Notes: a model not told the origin generated them from the letters alone. Positions 34,806-41,938 are shown, counted from the first letter of the stretch. The stretch: DNA of 64,000 nt from Actinoallomurus vinaceus (GCF_039542055.1 NZ_BAABHK010000003.1:62001-126000), one strand, 5' to 3'. A program made the numbers and translations.

Positions 34806-35384
34806 TCATCCGCGCACCGCGTCGAGCACGACCCCGAGCAGCCGGTCCGGCTGCTCGGGGTCGTCGTCGTTCCGGGCGGTGGCCAGGGCGATTCCGACGA
34901 CGAGCTGGAGCAGGTCCTCCGATGACAGGTCGGGCCGGGCCGCTCCCGACTCCTGGGCCCGCCCGAGCAGCCCCGCGGCCGCGTCCCGGATCCGCCGGTG
35001 GCAGTCGGCGCCCATACCGTCCAGTTCCTCGATCATCAGAGCGCTGCCGAGCCCCTGGTTGACGCGTGCGTGCACCAGGAACGCGCCCAGCCATTCGGTG
35101 AGGGCCTCGTACGGAGCGTCGGCGGCCATGAGGCGCTCGGCGTGCCCGCACAGGGTCCGGATCCGGTCCTGGAGGACCGCCGACAGCAACGCCTGACGTG
35201 TGGGGAAGTGCCGGTAGAGCGTGCCGGGTCCGACGCCGGCCCGCCGGGCGATCTCGTTGAGGGACGCCTCCGGTCCCGCCTCGGCGAACGCCTCCCGGGC
35301 CGCCGCGACGAGCCGCTCGTGATTGCGGCGCGCGTCCGCCCGCAGCGGGCGTTCCGTGACCGCCCGGCCGTTCCCCGTCGCCAT
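34806..35384 (-). CDS. TetR-family regulator divergent from an LLM oxidoreductase
   Basis: This 192-residue regulator has a helix-turn-helix ASLNEIARRAGVGPGTLYRHFPTRQALLSAV near residues 40-70 and a helical ligand-binding C-terminus (SSEDLLQLVVGIALATA). It is divergently transcribed from the LLM oxidoreductase gene, and the gap contains two copies of a perfect palindrome, GGAGAGGTTCTCC. This is a typical autoregulated TetR-target pair. The 3' end of its coding sequence contains a 16-bp perfect hairpin that may terminate transcription from the convergent CBM48 gene. Confidence 0.9.
   Translation of the reverse strand: MATGNGRAVTERPLRADARRNHERLVAAAREAFAEAGPEASLNEIARRAGVGPGTLYRHFPTRQALLSAVLQDRIRTLCGHAERLMAADAPYEALTEWLGAFLVHARVNQGLGSALMIEELDGMGADCHRRIRDAAAGLLGRAQESGAARPDLSSEDLLQLVVGIALATARNDDDPEQPDRLLGVVLDAVRG
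34828..34864 (+). terminator. Strong hairpin inside the 3' end of the TetR gene
   Basis: Segments 34828-34843 (ACGACCCCGAGCAGCC) and 34849-34864 are exact reverse complements around a 5-nt loop. It starts 33 bases beyond the stop of the plus-strand CBM48 gene, so it can serve as that gene's terminator although it encodes DDDPEQPDRLLGVVLDAV of the TetR protein on the other strand. Confidence 0.6.
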
Positions 35385-35411
35385 GTCCGATCCCTTTTCC
35401 GGTAGCCAAGT

Positions 35412-35424
35412 GGAGAGGTTCTCC
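35412..35424. promoter_or_regulatory. TetR operator, distal copy
   Basis: This site, GGAGAGGTTCTCC, is a palindrome of GGAGA and TCTCC around GGT. An identical copy lies 34 bases on. It is close to the TetR start at 35384 and probably mediates autoregulation. Confidence 0.7.
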
Positions 35425-35443
35425 GTATTCTAACGGCGACGAA

Positions 35444-35460
35444 CCGGAGAGGTTCTCCGG
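35444..35460. promoter_or_regulatory. TetR operator, proximal copy
   Basis: This site, CCGGAGAGGTTCTCCGG, is the same palindrome extended by two flanking base pairs. It ends 21 bases before the LLM oxidoreductase start and would block its promoter. The longer symmetry suggests tighter binding than at the distal copy. Confidence 0.72.
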
Positions 35461-35481
35461 TAATTGTGTGAGGAGCTACAG

Positions 35482-36393
35482 ATGACGGACGACGCGCGCC
35501 ACGGGCTCGGCCGGGTCGGGGTGTGGACCTTCGCCTTCGACGGGCAGCCCGCCGGGCGGGTGCGGGACGCCGCCGCCGAGATCGAGGAGCTCGGCTACGG
35601 CGCCATCTGGTACGGCGAGGCGTTCGGCCGCGACACCGTGGGCCAGGCGTGGTTGCTGCTGTCCTCGACGCGGCGGATCGCCGTCGCGTCGGGCATCGCC
35701 AACATCGCGTTCCGCGACCCGATCGCCATGGCGACCGCGGAGCGCACGCTCGGCGACGCCTTCCCCGGCCGCTACCTGCTCGGTCTCGGCGGCCACCGGG
35801 TCGACGACACGATCCACGAACTCGACGGCTATCCCATGCCGGCGCGCGGCCGGGCGGCGGCGACCATGCGCGCGTACCTCGACTCCATGGACGCGGTCCC
35901 GCACCACGGCCCGGTCCCCGACCCGGCGCCGCGCCGGGTGCTCGCGGCGCTCGGCCCGAAGATGCTGGCACTGGCCGGCGAGCGCACCTGGGGCGCCCAC
36001 CCGTACTTCGTACCGGTCGAGCACACCGTACGGGCCCGGCAGATCATGGGCCCGGACGCCTTCCTCGGGGTCGAGCAGGCGGTGGTGCTGGACACCGACC
36101 TCGGCCGGGCCCGCGACCTGGCCAGGGCCCACGTCGGCGGCTACGTCACGGCGGCCGCCCACCAGGAGGCGAACGTCCGGCGGCTCGGCTTCGGCGACAA
36201 GGACATCGCCGGCGGTCCGAGCGACCGCCTGGTGGACGCGATCGTCGCGTACGGCGACGTCAAGGCGGTCCACGAACGCGTACGGCAGCACCTCGACGCG
36301 GGCGCCGACCACGTCTGCCTGCAGGTCCTCACCGCCGACCCGGCCGCCCTGCCACTCCCCGAATGGCGCGAACTCGCCGCCCTGGCCGGCTGA
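35482..36393 (+). CDS. LLM-class F420-dependent oxidoreductase
   Basis: This 303-residue luciferase-like TIM-barrel protein opens with LGRVGVWTFAFDGQPAGRVRDAAAEIEELGYGAIWYGE. VASGIANIAFRDPIAMATAERTLGDAFPGRYLLGLG is the typical segment of the F420-dependent subgroup. The ATG at 35482 has GGAG six bases upstream. It is under probable control of the divergent TetR through two operators, which suggests a detoxification or catabolic role induced by its substrate. A run of 28-nt repeats follows the gene, sharing sequence with its last codons. Confidence 0.88.
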   Translation: MTDDARHGLGRVGVWTFAFDGQPAGRVRDAAAEIEELGYGAIWYGEAFGRDTVGQAWLLLSSTRRIAVASGIANIAFRDPIAMATAERTLGDAFPGRYLLGLGGHRVDDTIHELDGYPMPARGRAAATMRAYLDSMDAVPHHGPVPDPAPRRVLAALGPKMLALAGERTWGAHPYFVPVEHTVRARQIMGPDAFLGVEQAVVLDTDLGRARDLARAHVGGYVTAAAHQEANVRRLGFGDKDIAGGPSDRLVDAIVAYGDVKAVHERVRQHLDAGADHVCLQVLTADPAALPLPEWRELAALAG

Positions 36394-36426
36394 CCCGCCG
36401 ACCGGCTGGCCGACCGCACGGCCGCC

Positions 36427-36504
36427 CGCGCAGCGGTCCGGCTGGCCGGCTGACCGCGCAGCGGTCCGGCTGGCCGGCTGACCGCGCAGCGGTCCGGCTG
36501 GCCG
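36427..36504 (+). repeat. 28-nt tandem repeats, about 2.8 copies
   Basis: Units starting CGCGCAGCGGTCCGGCTGG occur at 36427-36454 and 36455-36482 with an incomplete third from 36483. Each unit contains CTGGCCGGCTGAC, the same string that ends the LLM gene including its stop codon, so the array looks like expansion from the gene's 3' end. There are no spacers, so it is not a CRISPR. Confidence 0.85.
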
Positions 36505-36665
36505 CGTCGACGACGCGGTGCCGGAAGCGCGTTCCACGAGGTACCACCCCTTCACCGCCGGCGAGCCCCCGGCCGCGGACGGGAAGCCGCAGGGCGTACG
36601 CCGGCGGCTGAGGGGAACCCGCAGGGCCCATGCAGGTGGCGCATCCGATCACCGCCGAACCCGTA

Positions 36666-36735
36666 CGCACACAAACACAGCTTCCAGCGGGTGTTCCCGC
36701 AGGTGAGCGGAGATCACGGCACCGGTTTGTGTGCG
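36666..36735. other. Structured element between convergent genes (nested hairpins)
   Basis: CGCACACAAAC (36666-36676) and its exact complement GTTTGTGTGCG (36725-36735) enclose a second hairpin, GCGGG-TGTT-CCCGC (36687-36700). It sits just past the MerR stop at 36753 and could be a terminator or a small structured RNA. The rest of the 360-base gap between the LLM and MerR genes shows no gene. Confidence 0.5.
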
Positions 36736-36752
36736 ACCGGATCCGGCCGCCC

Positions 36753-37169
36753 TCAGTCGGCCGACCGTGGGCCGGCGGTCGCGGACGGTTCGGCGGCGAC
36801 GACCGGAGGGACGCCGCCGCGTACCTCCTCGAGGTACTCGGCGATGGCATCCCGGTTGCGGGTCAGGCACTCGACGCGCTCGGTCATGCGGTCGCGTTCG
36901 CGCTCCAGCGTCGCGATCATCTCCGGGGTGGCGTCCGGGAAATGAATGGACCGGGGCTTGTCGAGGCACGGCAGGATCTGCTTGATGATCCGCGTCGGCA
37001 GCCCGGCGTCGAGCAGTCCCCTGATCTGCATGACCCGGTCGACGAAGCGCGGGTCATAATCGCGGTAGCCGTTCGCGCAGCGCTCGGAGACGATCAGACC
37101 CTGCTCTTCGTAGTAGCGCAGCAGCCGCCGGGACGTCCCGGTGCGCTCTGACAGCTCGCCGATGCGCAT
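36753..37169 (-). CDS. MerR-family regulator
   Basis: This 138-residue protein starts MRIGELSERTGTSRRLLRYYEEQGLI, the canonical MerR winged helix, and continues with GYRDYDPRFVDRVMQIRGLLDAG. A coiled-coil dimerisation helix (ATPEMIATLERERDRMTERVECL) follows. There is no metal-site cysteine cluster, so it is more likely a drug or redox sensor. It is divergent from an MFS transporter, with a palindrome inside a long promoter spacer, the usual MerR arrangement. Confidence 0.9.
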   Translation of the reverse strand: MRIGELSERTGTSRRLLRYYEEQGLIVSERCANGYRDYDPRFVDRVMQIRGLLDAGLPTRIIKQILPCLDKPRSIHFPDATPEMIATLERERDRMTERVECLTRNRDAIAEYLEEVRGGVPPVVAAEPSATAGPRSAD

Positions 37170-37195
37170 GTGAACCCACCTTGCGTGGTCGCGAC

Positions 37196-37226
37196 TTGAC
37201 CTTCACATGTATGTGAGGGTTTGAGC
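37196..37226 (+). promoter_or_regulatory. MerR-type promoter and operator of the MFS gene
   Basis: A -35-like TTGACC (37196-37201) overlaps a near-palindrome, CCTTCACAT (37200-37208) and ATGTGAGGG (37211-37219), followed by a weak -10 region. The long spacer is what MerR proteins correct by bending DNA. It lies between the divergent MerR (37169) and MFS (37235) starts. Confidence 0.6.
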
Positions 37227-37234
37227 ATACGGGC

Positions 37235-38443
37235 ATGTCCCTCCGCAACACAGAGCGACCTGTCCATTCACCTACCGACAACGGCCCGCTCCCCCTGTCC
37301 GCGCTGCTGGCGCTGGCGACCGCCGTCTTCATCACGAGCCTGACCGAGACGCTGCCCGCGGGCCTCCTCCCCGCGATGAGCGGGGACCTCCATGTCAGCG
37401 AGTCCGCGACCGGGCAGCTGGTGACCATCTATGCGATCGCGACGGCGCTGACCGCGATCCCCCTGACCGCCGCCACGGCGGGATGGCGACGCAAGCGCCT
37501 GCTGCTGACCGCGATGGCGGGCTTCGCCGCCGCCAACACGGTCACGGCGGTCTCGGCGAACTACCCAGTGACAATGGCGGCCCGGTTCGTCGCCGGAGTG
37601 GCGGCGGGCCTGGCCTGGGCGCTGCTGGCCGGATACGCCCGCCGCCTGGCCCCGGCCCACCTCCAGGGCCGGGCGATGGCCATCGCCATGGCCGGCATCC
37701 CGATCGCGCTGTCGCTGGGCGTGCCCGCCGGGACCTTCCTCGGCAAGGCGCTGAACTGGCAGACGGCGTTCCTGAGTATGACCGCGCTCACCGTCGTCCT
37801 CATCGCCTGGATCGTCGCGGCCGTCCCCGACCATCCGGGCCAGGGCCGACACGACCGGACCCCCATCCTGGCCGCGCTGCGCGTCCCCGGCGTGACCCCG
37901 GTCCTGTTCGTCACGCTGGTGTTCGTGCTCGCCCACACGATCCTCTACGCGTACATCGCGACCTTCCTCGACCGGCACGGCATGGGCAGCTCCACCGACC
38001 TGGTGCTACTGGTGTTCGGCATCGCCTCCATGGTGAGCATCTGGGTCGTCGGCGCCCACATCCACCGCCGGCTGCGAACCCTCACCATCGCCGCCACCCT
38101 CTTGGTCGCCGCGGCCGCCGCCGTCCTGGCCGGGTTCGCCGGCAGTCCCGCCCTCGTGTACGGCGCCGCAGCGCTGTGGGGGCTCGGCTGGGGAGGCGTG
38201 CCCACGCTGCTGCAGACCGCCGCGGGTGACGCGGGCGGCGACCAGGCCGACGCCGCCCAGGCCATGCTCGTCACCCTGTGGAACGTCGCCATGGCCGGCG
38301 GCGGAATCATCGGCGGCATCCTCCTGGACCGCTTCGGCCCGGCATCCTTCCCGTGGAGCCTCCTGGCGCTCCTCGCTCCGGTCCTGTTGGTCGTCGCCGC
38401 AGCCCGCACCCACGGCTTCCCGGTGAAACGCTCCACCGCGTGA
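37235..38443 (+). CDS. MFS transporter, DHA1 type
   Basis: This 402-residue transporter has about twelve membrane helices. ALATAVFITSLTETLPAGLLPAMSGDLHVSESATGQLVTIYAIATALTAIP is the typical start of DHA1 drug efflux proteins of the AraJ/Cml group. GYARRLAPAHLQGRAMAIAMAGIPIALSLGVPAGTFLG carries the antiporter motif. It is divergent from the MerR gene, which probably induces it in response to a toxic compound. The palindrome GTGAACGTTCAC (38440-38451) overlaps its stop codon. Confidence 0.9.
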   Translation: MSLRNTERPVHSPTDNGPLPLSALLALATAVFITSLTETLPAGLLPAMSGDLHVSESATGQLVTIYAIATALTAIPLTAATAGWRRKRLLLTAMAGFAAANTVTAVSANYPVTMAARFVAGVAAGLAWALLAGYARRLAPAHLQGRAMAIAMAGIPIALSLGVPAGTFLGKALNWQTAFLSMTALTVVLIAWIVAAVPDHPGQGRHDRTPILAALRVPGVTPVLFVTLVFVLAHTILYAYIATFLDRHGMGSSTDLVLLVFGIASMVSIWVVGAHIHRRLRTLTIAATLLVAAAAAVLAGFAGSPALVYGAAALWGLGWGGVPTLLQTAAGDAGGDQADAAQAMLVTLWNVAMAGGGIIGGILLDRFGPASFPWSLLALLAPVLLVVAAARTHGFPVKRSTA

Positions 38444-38451
38444 ACGTTCAC
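38440..38451. promoter_or_regulatory. 12-bp perfect palindrome upstream of the Scr1-type regulator
   Basis: GTGAACGTTCAC spans the stop codon of the MFS gene and ends 52 bases before the XRE gene. It may be a regulator site for the XRE-DUF397 operon; no second copy was found nearby. Confidence 0.35.
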
Positions 38452-38503
38452 CCTGCGCGACTTTCTGTATTCGATCCGGCGCGGACGGTGACATGCTGGG
38501 CAG

Positions 38504-39358
38504 ATGCCCTTCGCGAAAGTGCCCTCCGTACGCCTGCGCCGGATCGGGTCGGCGCTGCGCAAGGCCCATGAAGAGAACGGGATGACCGTGGACACGGCCA
38601 GCCGCCGCTACGGCCGTTCCACGGGCTGGCTCAGCACGCTCGAGAACGGCCTGCACGCCGTCGACCCACAGGAGCTCGCCGACCTGCTCGACTTCTACGG
38701 CGTCCCCGACGGCCCCCTCCGCGAGTCCCTCATCCACCTCGCCAGGCACGACCCCGGCAAGAACTGGCAGCGAGCGAGAGAAGGACGGATCTCTGCGGCC
38801 GCACTGGACCTCGCAAGCCTCGAGGAAGACTCTGCCTTGATCCGCAACTTCGAACCGAGCGTCATTCCCGGCCTGCTTCAGACAGAGGAGTACGCGTGGG
38901 CCTTGATGAAGGCGGGTCTACGCAGCCCAGCGAGAAACAACTCCGAACTAGTGAGGTTCCGGATGGACCGTCAACGAATCCTCACCCGAACGGACCCGCC
39001 TCGCTTCGAGGCAGTCATCGGCGAGGCCGCTTTAAGACAGCAGGTCGGCGGTACATCTGTCATGCGCAAACAACTCCGCCACCTCATCGAGAAGCTTGGG
39101 TCAAGCCGAATCGCGATCTACGTGCTTCCATTTTCCGCTGATGCCCATCTCGGCATCGCCGGGTCGTTCGATCTCCTGACACTCCGGCCACCAGGCGAGC
39201 TGACGGTAAGCCTGGTGGAAGACTTCACGCAGAGCAACTTTGTCGAGGACGACAGGGAGGTCGCCATCTTTGAGAGGATCTTCAGCTACTTCAAGGACGC
39301 CTCCCTGGACGAAAGGTGTTCGCTTCGACTCATCGAACAGATACTGTCGGCAACATGA
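38504..39358 (+). CDS. XRE-family regulator of the Scr1/DUF5753 type
   Basis: This 284-residue protein has an N-terminal helix-turn-helix (RIGSALRKAHEENGMTVDTASRRYGRSTGWLSTLENG) and a C-terminal DUF5753 domain (IRNFEPSVIPGLLQTEEYAWALM...RFRMDRQRILTRTDPPRFEAVIGEAALRQQVGG). Such proteins are actinomycete regulators paired with DUF397 proteins; three DUF397 genes follow, each overlapping the one before by four bases. Codon 177 is TTA (39032-39034), rare in such genomes and read by the bldA tRNA, so translation may be developmentally timed. The second half has lower GC than its neighbours, suggesting transfer. Confidence 0.92.
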   Translation: MPFAKVPSVRLRRIGSALRKAHEENGMTVDTASRRYGRSTGWLSTLENGLHAVDPQELADLLDFYGVPDGPLRESLIHLARHDPGKNWQRAREGRISAAALDLASLEEDSALIRNFEPSVIPGLLQTEEYAWALMKAGLRSPARNNSELVRFRMDRQRILTRTDPPRFEAVIGEAALRQQVGGTSVMRKQLRHLIEKLGSSRIAIYVLPFSADAHLGIAGSFDLLTLRPPGELTVSLVEDFTQSNFVEDDREVAIFERIFSYFKDASLDERCSLRLIEQILSAT

Positions 39359-39456
39359 GCAGCTTCGATCTGGCCGATGCGGTCTGGCACAAGAGCGTTC
39401 ATAGCGGATCCGACGAGGGTAACTGCGTCGAGATCGCCGTGGTTTCCAACACATGA
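39355..39456 (+). CDS. DUF397 protein, copy 1 (33 residues)
   Basis: This tiny gene overlaps the XRE stop (ATGA). The peptide begins MSSFDLADAVWHKS and carries the DUF397 signature W-x-K-S then SGSDEGNCVEIAV. DUF397 proteins act as partners, often inhibitors or antitoxin-like modulators, of Scr1-type regulators. It is shorter than usual (60-80 residues). Its TGA overlaps the ATG of the next copy. Confidence 0.9.
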   Translation: MSSFDLADAVWHKSVHSGSDEGNCVEIAVVSNT

Positions 39457-39560
39457 CCAGCCCTGATTCAGCTAGAGAGACCTGGCGCAAGAGCGTCCGT
39501 AGCGGATCCAACGAAGGCAGTTGCGTCGAGGTGGCTGTCCACGTGGAGAGAACGAAGTGA
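39453..39560 (+). CDS. DUF397 protein, copy 2 (35 residues)
   Basis: This is the second of three tandem DUF397 genes, starting at an ATG overlapping the previous stop. The peptide has ETWRKSVRSGSNEGSCVEVAV, the complete signature, and a basic end HVERTK. Its TGA overlaps the GTG start of the third copy. The three copies differ enough at DNA level to be old duplications. Confidence 0.9.
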   Translation: MTSPDSARETWRKSVRSGSNEGSCVEVAVHVERTK

Positions 39561-39658
39561 GTTCGCCGGAGCAGGCCCCTGCTGCCTGGCGGAAGAGCAC
39601 CTTCAGCGGCTCAAATGAAAGCGACTGCGTCGAGGTGACGTCCTGGACGGTCGCCTGA
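39557..39658 (+). CDS. DUF397 protein, copy 3 (33 residues, GTG start)
   Basis: This third DUF397 gene overlaps copy 2 by four bases (GTGA). The peptide has AAWRKSTFSGSNESDCVEV and ends TSWTVA, with the common terminal pattern of the family. Its in-register overlap supports expression as one operon with the XRE gene. Confidence 0.88.
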   Translation: MSSPEQAPAAWRKSTFSGSNESDCVEVTSWTVA

Positions 39659-39692
39659 CGTCTCGACGACGCTGGAGGCTACATTCGGGCGC

Positions 39693-40106
39693 ATGGAGGG
39701 TGAGGTCGGGGCGTTTCCGCCGTGTCCGATCCGTGGAGTTCAGGCGCGCTATGTGCGCCAGACGAGCTGTCTCAGTGACGTCGCAATCGTCGTCGTGGAC
39801 TTCGAACCGTGGGAGGAGGGCTTCACGTTCGAGGTCGCCGACAGCGTCACGGTCGAGGATCATTTCCGCCATCAGCTGCCTGGATTCCACGCCGCGCTGG
39901 TCGAAGGCATCCGGGAGGAGCTGGCGGAGAAGGTGACCGACGTGCCGCTGGCGCTCGCGGTCGTCCTGCGGGGCATCCGCGTCCACGAGACGGACTCTCG
40001 GGACGAATCCTTCCGGATGGCCGGACGCGTCGCCGTACGGGAGGCGCTCCTCCGGCTGAACGGCCCGCCGCCACGACCCGAGCGTCGCCGCGCGCGGCCG
40101 TCGTGA
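39693..40106 (+). CDS. Stand-alone protein resembling EF-G domain IV
   Basis: The protein has 137 residues. From about residue 30 it matches the fold pattern of elongation factor G domain IV: GFTFEVADSVTVEDHFRHQLPGFHAALVEGIREEL corresponds to the segment before the ribosome-contacting loop, and IRVHETDSRDESFRMAGRVAVREALL to the conserved HxxDSSxxxFxxAG helix. GTPase and other EF-G domains are absent. TetM-like protection proteins use this domain to reach the decoding site, so ribosome binding is possible but unproven. The last 50 bases recur as an imperfect direct repeat after the sigma factor gene. Confidence 0.7.
   Translation: MEGEVGAFPPCPIRGVQARYVRQTSCLSDVAIVVVDFEPWEEGFTFEVADSVTVEDHFRHQLPGFHAALVEGIREELAEKVTDVPLALAVVLRGIRVHETDSRDESFRMAGRVAVREALLRLNGPPPRPERRRARPS
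40056..40106 (+). repeat. 51-nt imperfect direct repeat, left copy
   Basis: It encodes the LNGPPPRPERRRARPS end of the EF-G-domain-IV-like gene including its stop. It matches 41791-41841 at 45 of 51 positions by eye, without gaps. Confidence 0.8.
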
Positions 40107-40148
40107 CGGCCGATGTAACACTCTTGCGGGCCGTGTCGTCTCAAGGGC

Positions 40149-40892
40149 ATGAGAATCGCTGTCGCTGGAGGAACGGGGACGCTCGGCCGGCACCTGGTCG
40201 AGGAGCTGCGTTCGCGCGGACATGACGTACGGGTGCTGAGCCGGAGCGCGGAGAAGTACCGGGTGGACCTGAGGACCGGAGAAGGGCTCGACGAGGCCCT
40301 GGCGGGATGCGAGGTCGTGGTCGACGCGGCCAACGCGTCGAAGCGGGCGGCGGACACGCTCGTCGAGGGGTCACGGCGGCTGCTGGCCGCGGAGGAGAAG
40401 GCGGGCATAGGGCACCATGTCTGCGTGTCGATCGTCGGCTGCGACCGGGTTCCGATGGCCTACTTCCAGGTGAAGGCCGAGCAGGAGCGGGTGGTCGAAG
40501 AGGGCCGCGTGCCCTGGACGATCGTGCGCGCGACGCAGTTTCACGAGCTGGTCGACGCCACGTTCGCGTCGGCCGCGCGGTGGCGGGTGCTGCCGGTGCC
40601 GCGAGGCCGTCTGCAGTCCGTCGCGGTCGCCGAGGTGGCGCGGGCGGTCGCCGATGTCGCGGAGGGGGCTCCGTACCGGCGGCGCGTCGACGTGGCCGGT
40701 CCGGAGGTCGCCGGCATCCGGGATCTCGCCCGGACCTGGCGGTCGGTGACGGGCCGCCGTGTTCTGCCGCTGCCGCTGCCGTTGCCCGGCGGGATCGGGC
40801 GGGCGCTGCGCGCCGGTGCGCTCACCAGCGATCGGCCCGACGTTCGCGGAACGACGCGGTTCGCGTCGTGGCTGGAGGCGGAGAGGCGATGA
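40149..40892 (+). CDS. NAD(P)-binding atypical SDR, NmrA-like
   Basis: This 247-residue protein has the Rossmann motif AVAGGTGTLGRHLVEELRSRGHDVRVLSRS. CEVVVDAANASKRAADTLVEGSRRLLAAEEKAG is the typical next segment of the atypical SDR5/NmrA-like group. The catalytic Tyr-Lys pair of classical SDRs is not obvious, as is common in this group. It overlaps the ECF41 sigma factor gene by four bases. ECF41 genes are commonly next to carboxymuconolactone decarboxylase, oxidoreductase or epimerase genes, and this one fits the oxidoreductase/epimerase class. Confidence 0.87.
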   Translation: MRIAVAGGTGTLGRHLVEELRSRGHDVRVLSRSAEKYRVDLRTGEGLDEALAGCEVVVDAANASKRAADTLVEGSRRLLAAEEKAGIGHHVCVSIVGCDRVPMAYFQVKAEQERVVEEGRVPWTIVRATQFHELVDATFASAARWRVLPVPRGRLQSVAVAEVARAVADVAEGAPYRRRVDVAGPEVAGIRDLARTWRSVTGRRVLPLPLPLPGGIGRALRAGALTSDRPDVRGTTRFASWLEAERR

Positions 40893-41794
40893 CGGCGGCG
40901 CGGTCGAACCGTGACGGGAGAGCCGATCAGGACGAGCTCGCGCGGGCGTTCGAAGCGGAGCGGCCGCGGCTGCTCAACGTGGCGTACGCGACGACCGGGT
41001 CCCTGGCCGAGGCGGAGGACTGCGTGCAGGAGGCGTGGCTGCGCCTTCGCCGGCTCGACGACCCCGGCCAGGTCCGCGATCTGCGCGCCTGGTTGACGAC
41101 GACCGTCGGCCGGCTGGCGCTCGACGCGCTGGGCAGCGCGCGGGCGCGGCGCGAGCGGTACGTCGGCCCGTGGCTGCCCGAGCCGCTCGTCAAGGACGTC
41201 GGCACGGACGATCCAGCGGACCGGGTCACGCTCGACGAGTCGGTCAGCATGGCGCTGCTCGTCGTCCTCGAACGGCTGTCACCGGCAGAACGGACGGCGT
41301 TCCTGCTCCACGACGTGTTCGGGCTGTCCTTCGGCGACGTCGCCGAGGTCGTGGGCCGGAAGCCGGGAGCGGTGCGCCAGCTGGCCTCACGCGCGCGGCA
41401 ACACGTCGAGCAGGGGCTGCCGCGTTTCCCACCCACGTACGCCGAGCAGCGGAACGTGGTCGCCGCGTTCGCTGCGGCGTGCCAGGACGGTGACCTGGAG
41501 GGACTCGTCGCGGTGCTCGATCCCGAGGTCACGTGGCGGAGCGACGGCGGCGGCAAGGTCTCGGCGCTGCACCGTGTCGAGCGGGGCGCGGAGAACGTCG
41601 CACGGAAGCTGCTGGCGTTCACCCGCCGCCCGATCGACGACGTGCGGATCGCGGAGATCAACGGTGCGCCCGGGCTCGTCATGCGGGACCCCGACGGCGT
41701 GCTGAACGTCGTCGCGTTCACCGTCGACGGCGGCCGGATCGCAGCCCTCGACGTCATCCGGAACCCCGACAAGCTGACGGCCGTCCGCTCCTGA
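40889..41794 (+). CDS. sigJ: ECF41-family sigma factor with SnoaL-like C-terminal domain (SigJ-like)
   Basis: This 301-residue protein has sigma region 2 (LLNVAYATTGSLAEAEDCVQEAWLRL), the ECF41-specific linker motif WLPEPL near residues 94-99, sigma region 4 (LSPAERTAFLLHDVFGLSFGDVAEVVGRKPGAVRQLASRARQHV), and a SnoaL-like extension with DGGGKV near 219. The extension acts as a built-in regulator instead of an anti-sigma factor. The promoter it reads is probably that of the upstream oxidoreductase gene, as in other ECF41 loci. ATG at 40889 overlaps the previous stop. Confidence 0.92.
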   Translation: MTAARSNRDGRADQDELARAFEAERPRLLNVAYATTGSLAEAEDCVQEAWLRLRRLDDPGQVRDLRAWLTTTVGRLALDALGSARARRERYVGPWLPEPLVKDVGTDDPADRVTLDESVSMALLVVLERLSPAERTAFLLHDVFGLSFGDVAEVVGRKPGAVRQLASRARQHVEQGLPRFPPTYAEQRNVVAAFAAACQDGDLEGLVAVLDPEVTWRSDGGGKVSALHRVERGAENVARKLLAFTRRPIDDVRIAEINGAPGLVMRDPDGVLNVVAFTVDGGRIAALDVIRNPDKLTAVRS

Positions 41795-41841
41795 ACGACC
41801 CGCCGCCGCAACCCGCGCGTCGCCGCGCACGGCCATCGTGA
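41791..41841 (+). repeat. 51-nt imperfect direct repeat, right copy
   Basis: It begins at the sigma factor stop codon and repeats the end of the gene at 39693-40106, still encoding LNDPPPQPARRRARPS followed by TGA in its own frame. With the left copy it flanks the oxidoreductase-sigma pair. Confidence 0.8.
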
Positions 41842-41910
41842 TCACTGATGGTCACAGCGTTCTCGAGGCTGTCGCCTCTGAAGGACCCATCGGGCGGGCC
41901 GCCGGTCCCG

Positions 41911-41938
41911 GTGAGGCCCGGCGGCCGCCGGGCCTCAC
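41911..41938. terminator. Terminator between convergent sigma factor and SGNH hydrolase genes
   Basis: An 11-bp stem, GTGAGGCCCGG (41911-41921) with CCGGGCCTCAC (41928-41938), surrounds a 6-nt loop. The right arm includes the stop codon of the minus-strand hydrolase. Confidence 0.75.

Noticed and set aside
36427..36504. Possible CRISPR array of 28-nt repeats
   Set aside because: Units follow each other with no spacers and derive from the adjacent gene end; no cas genes are present.
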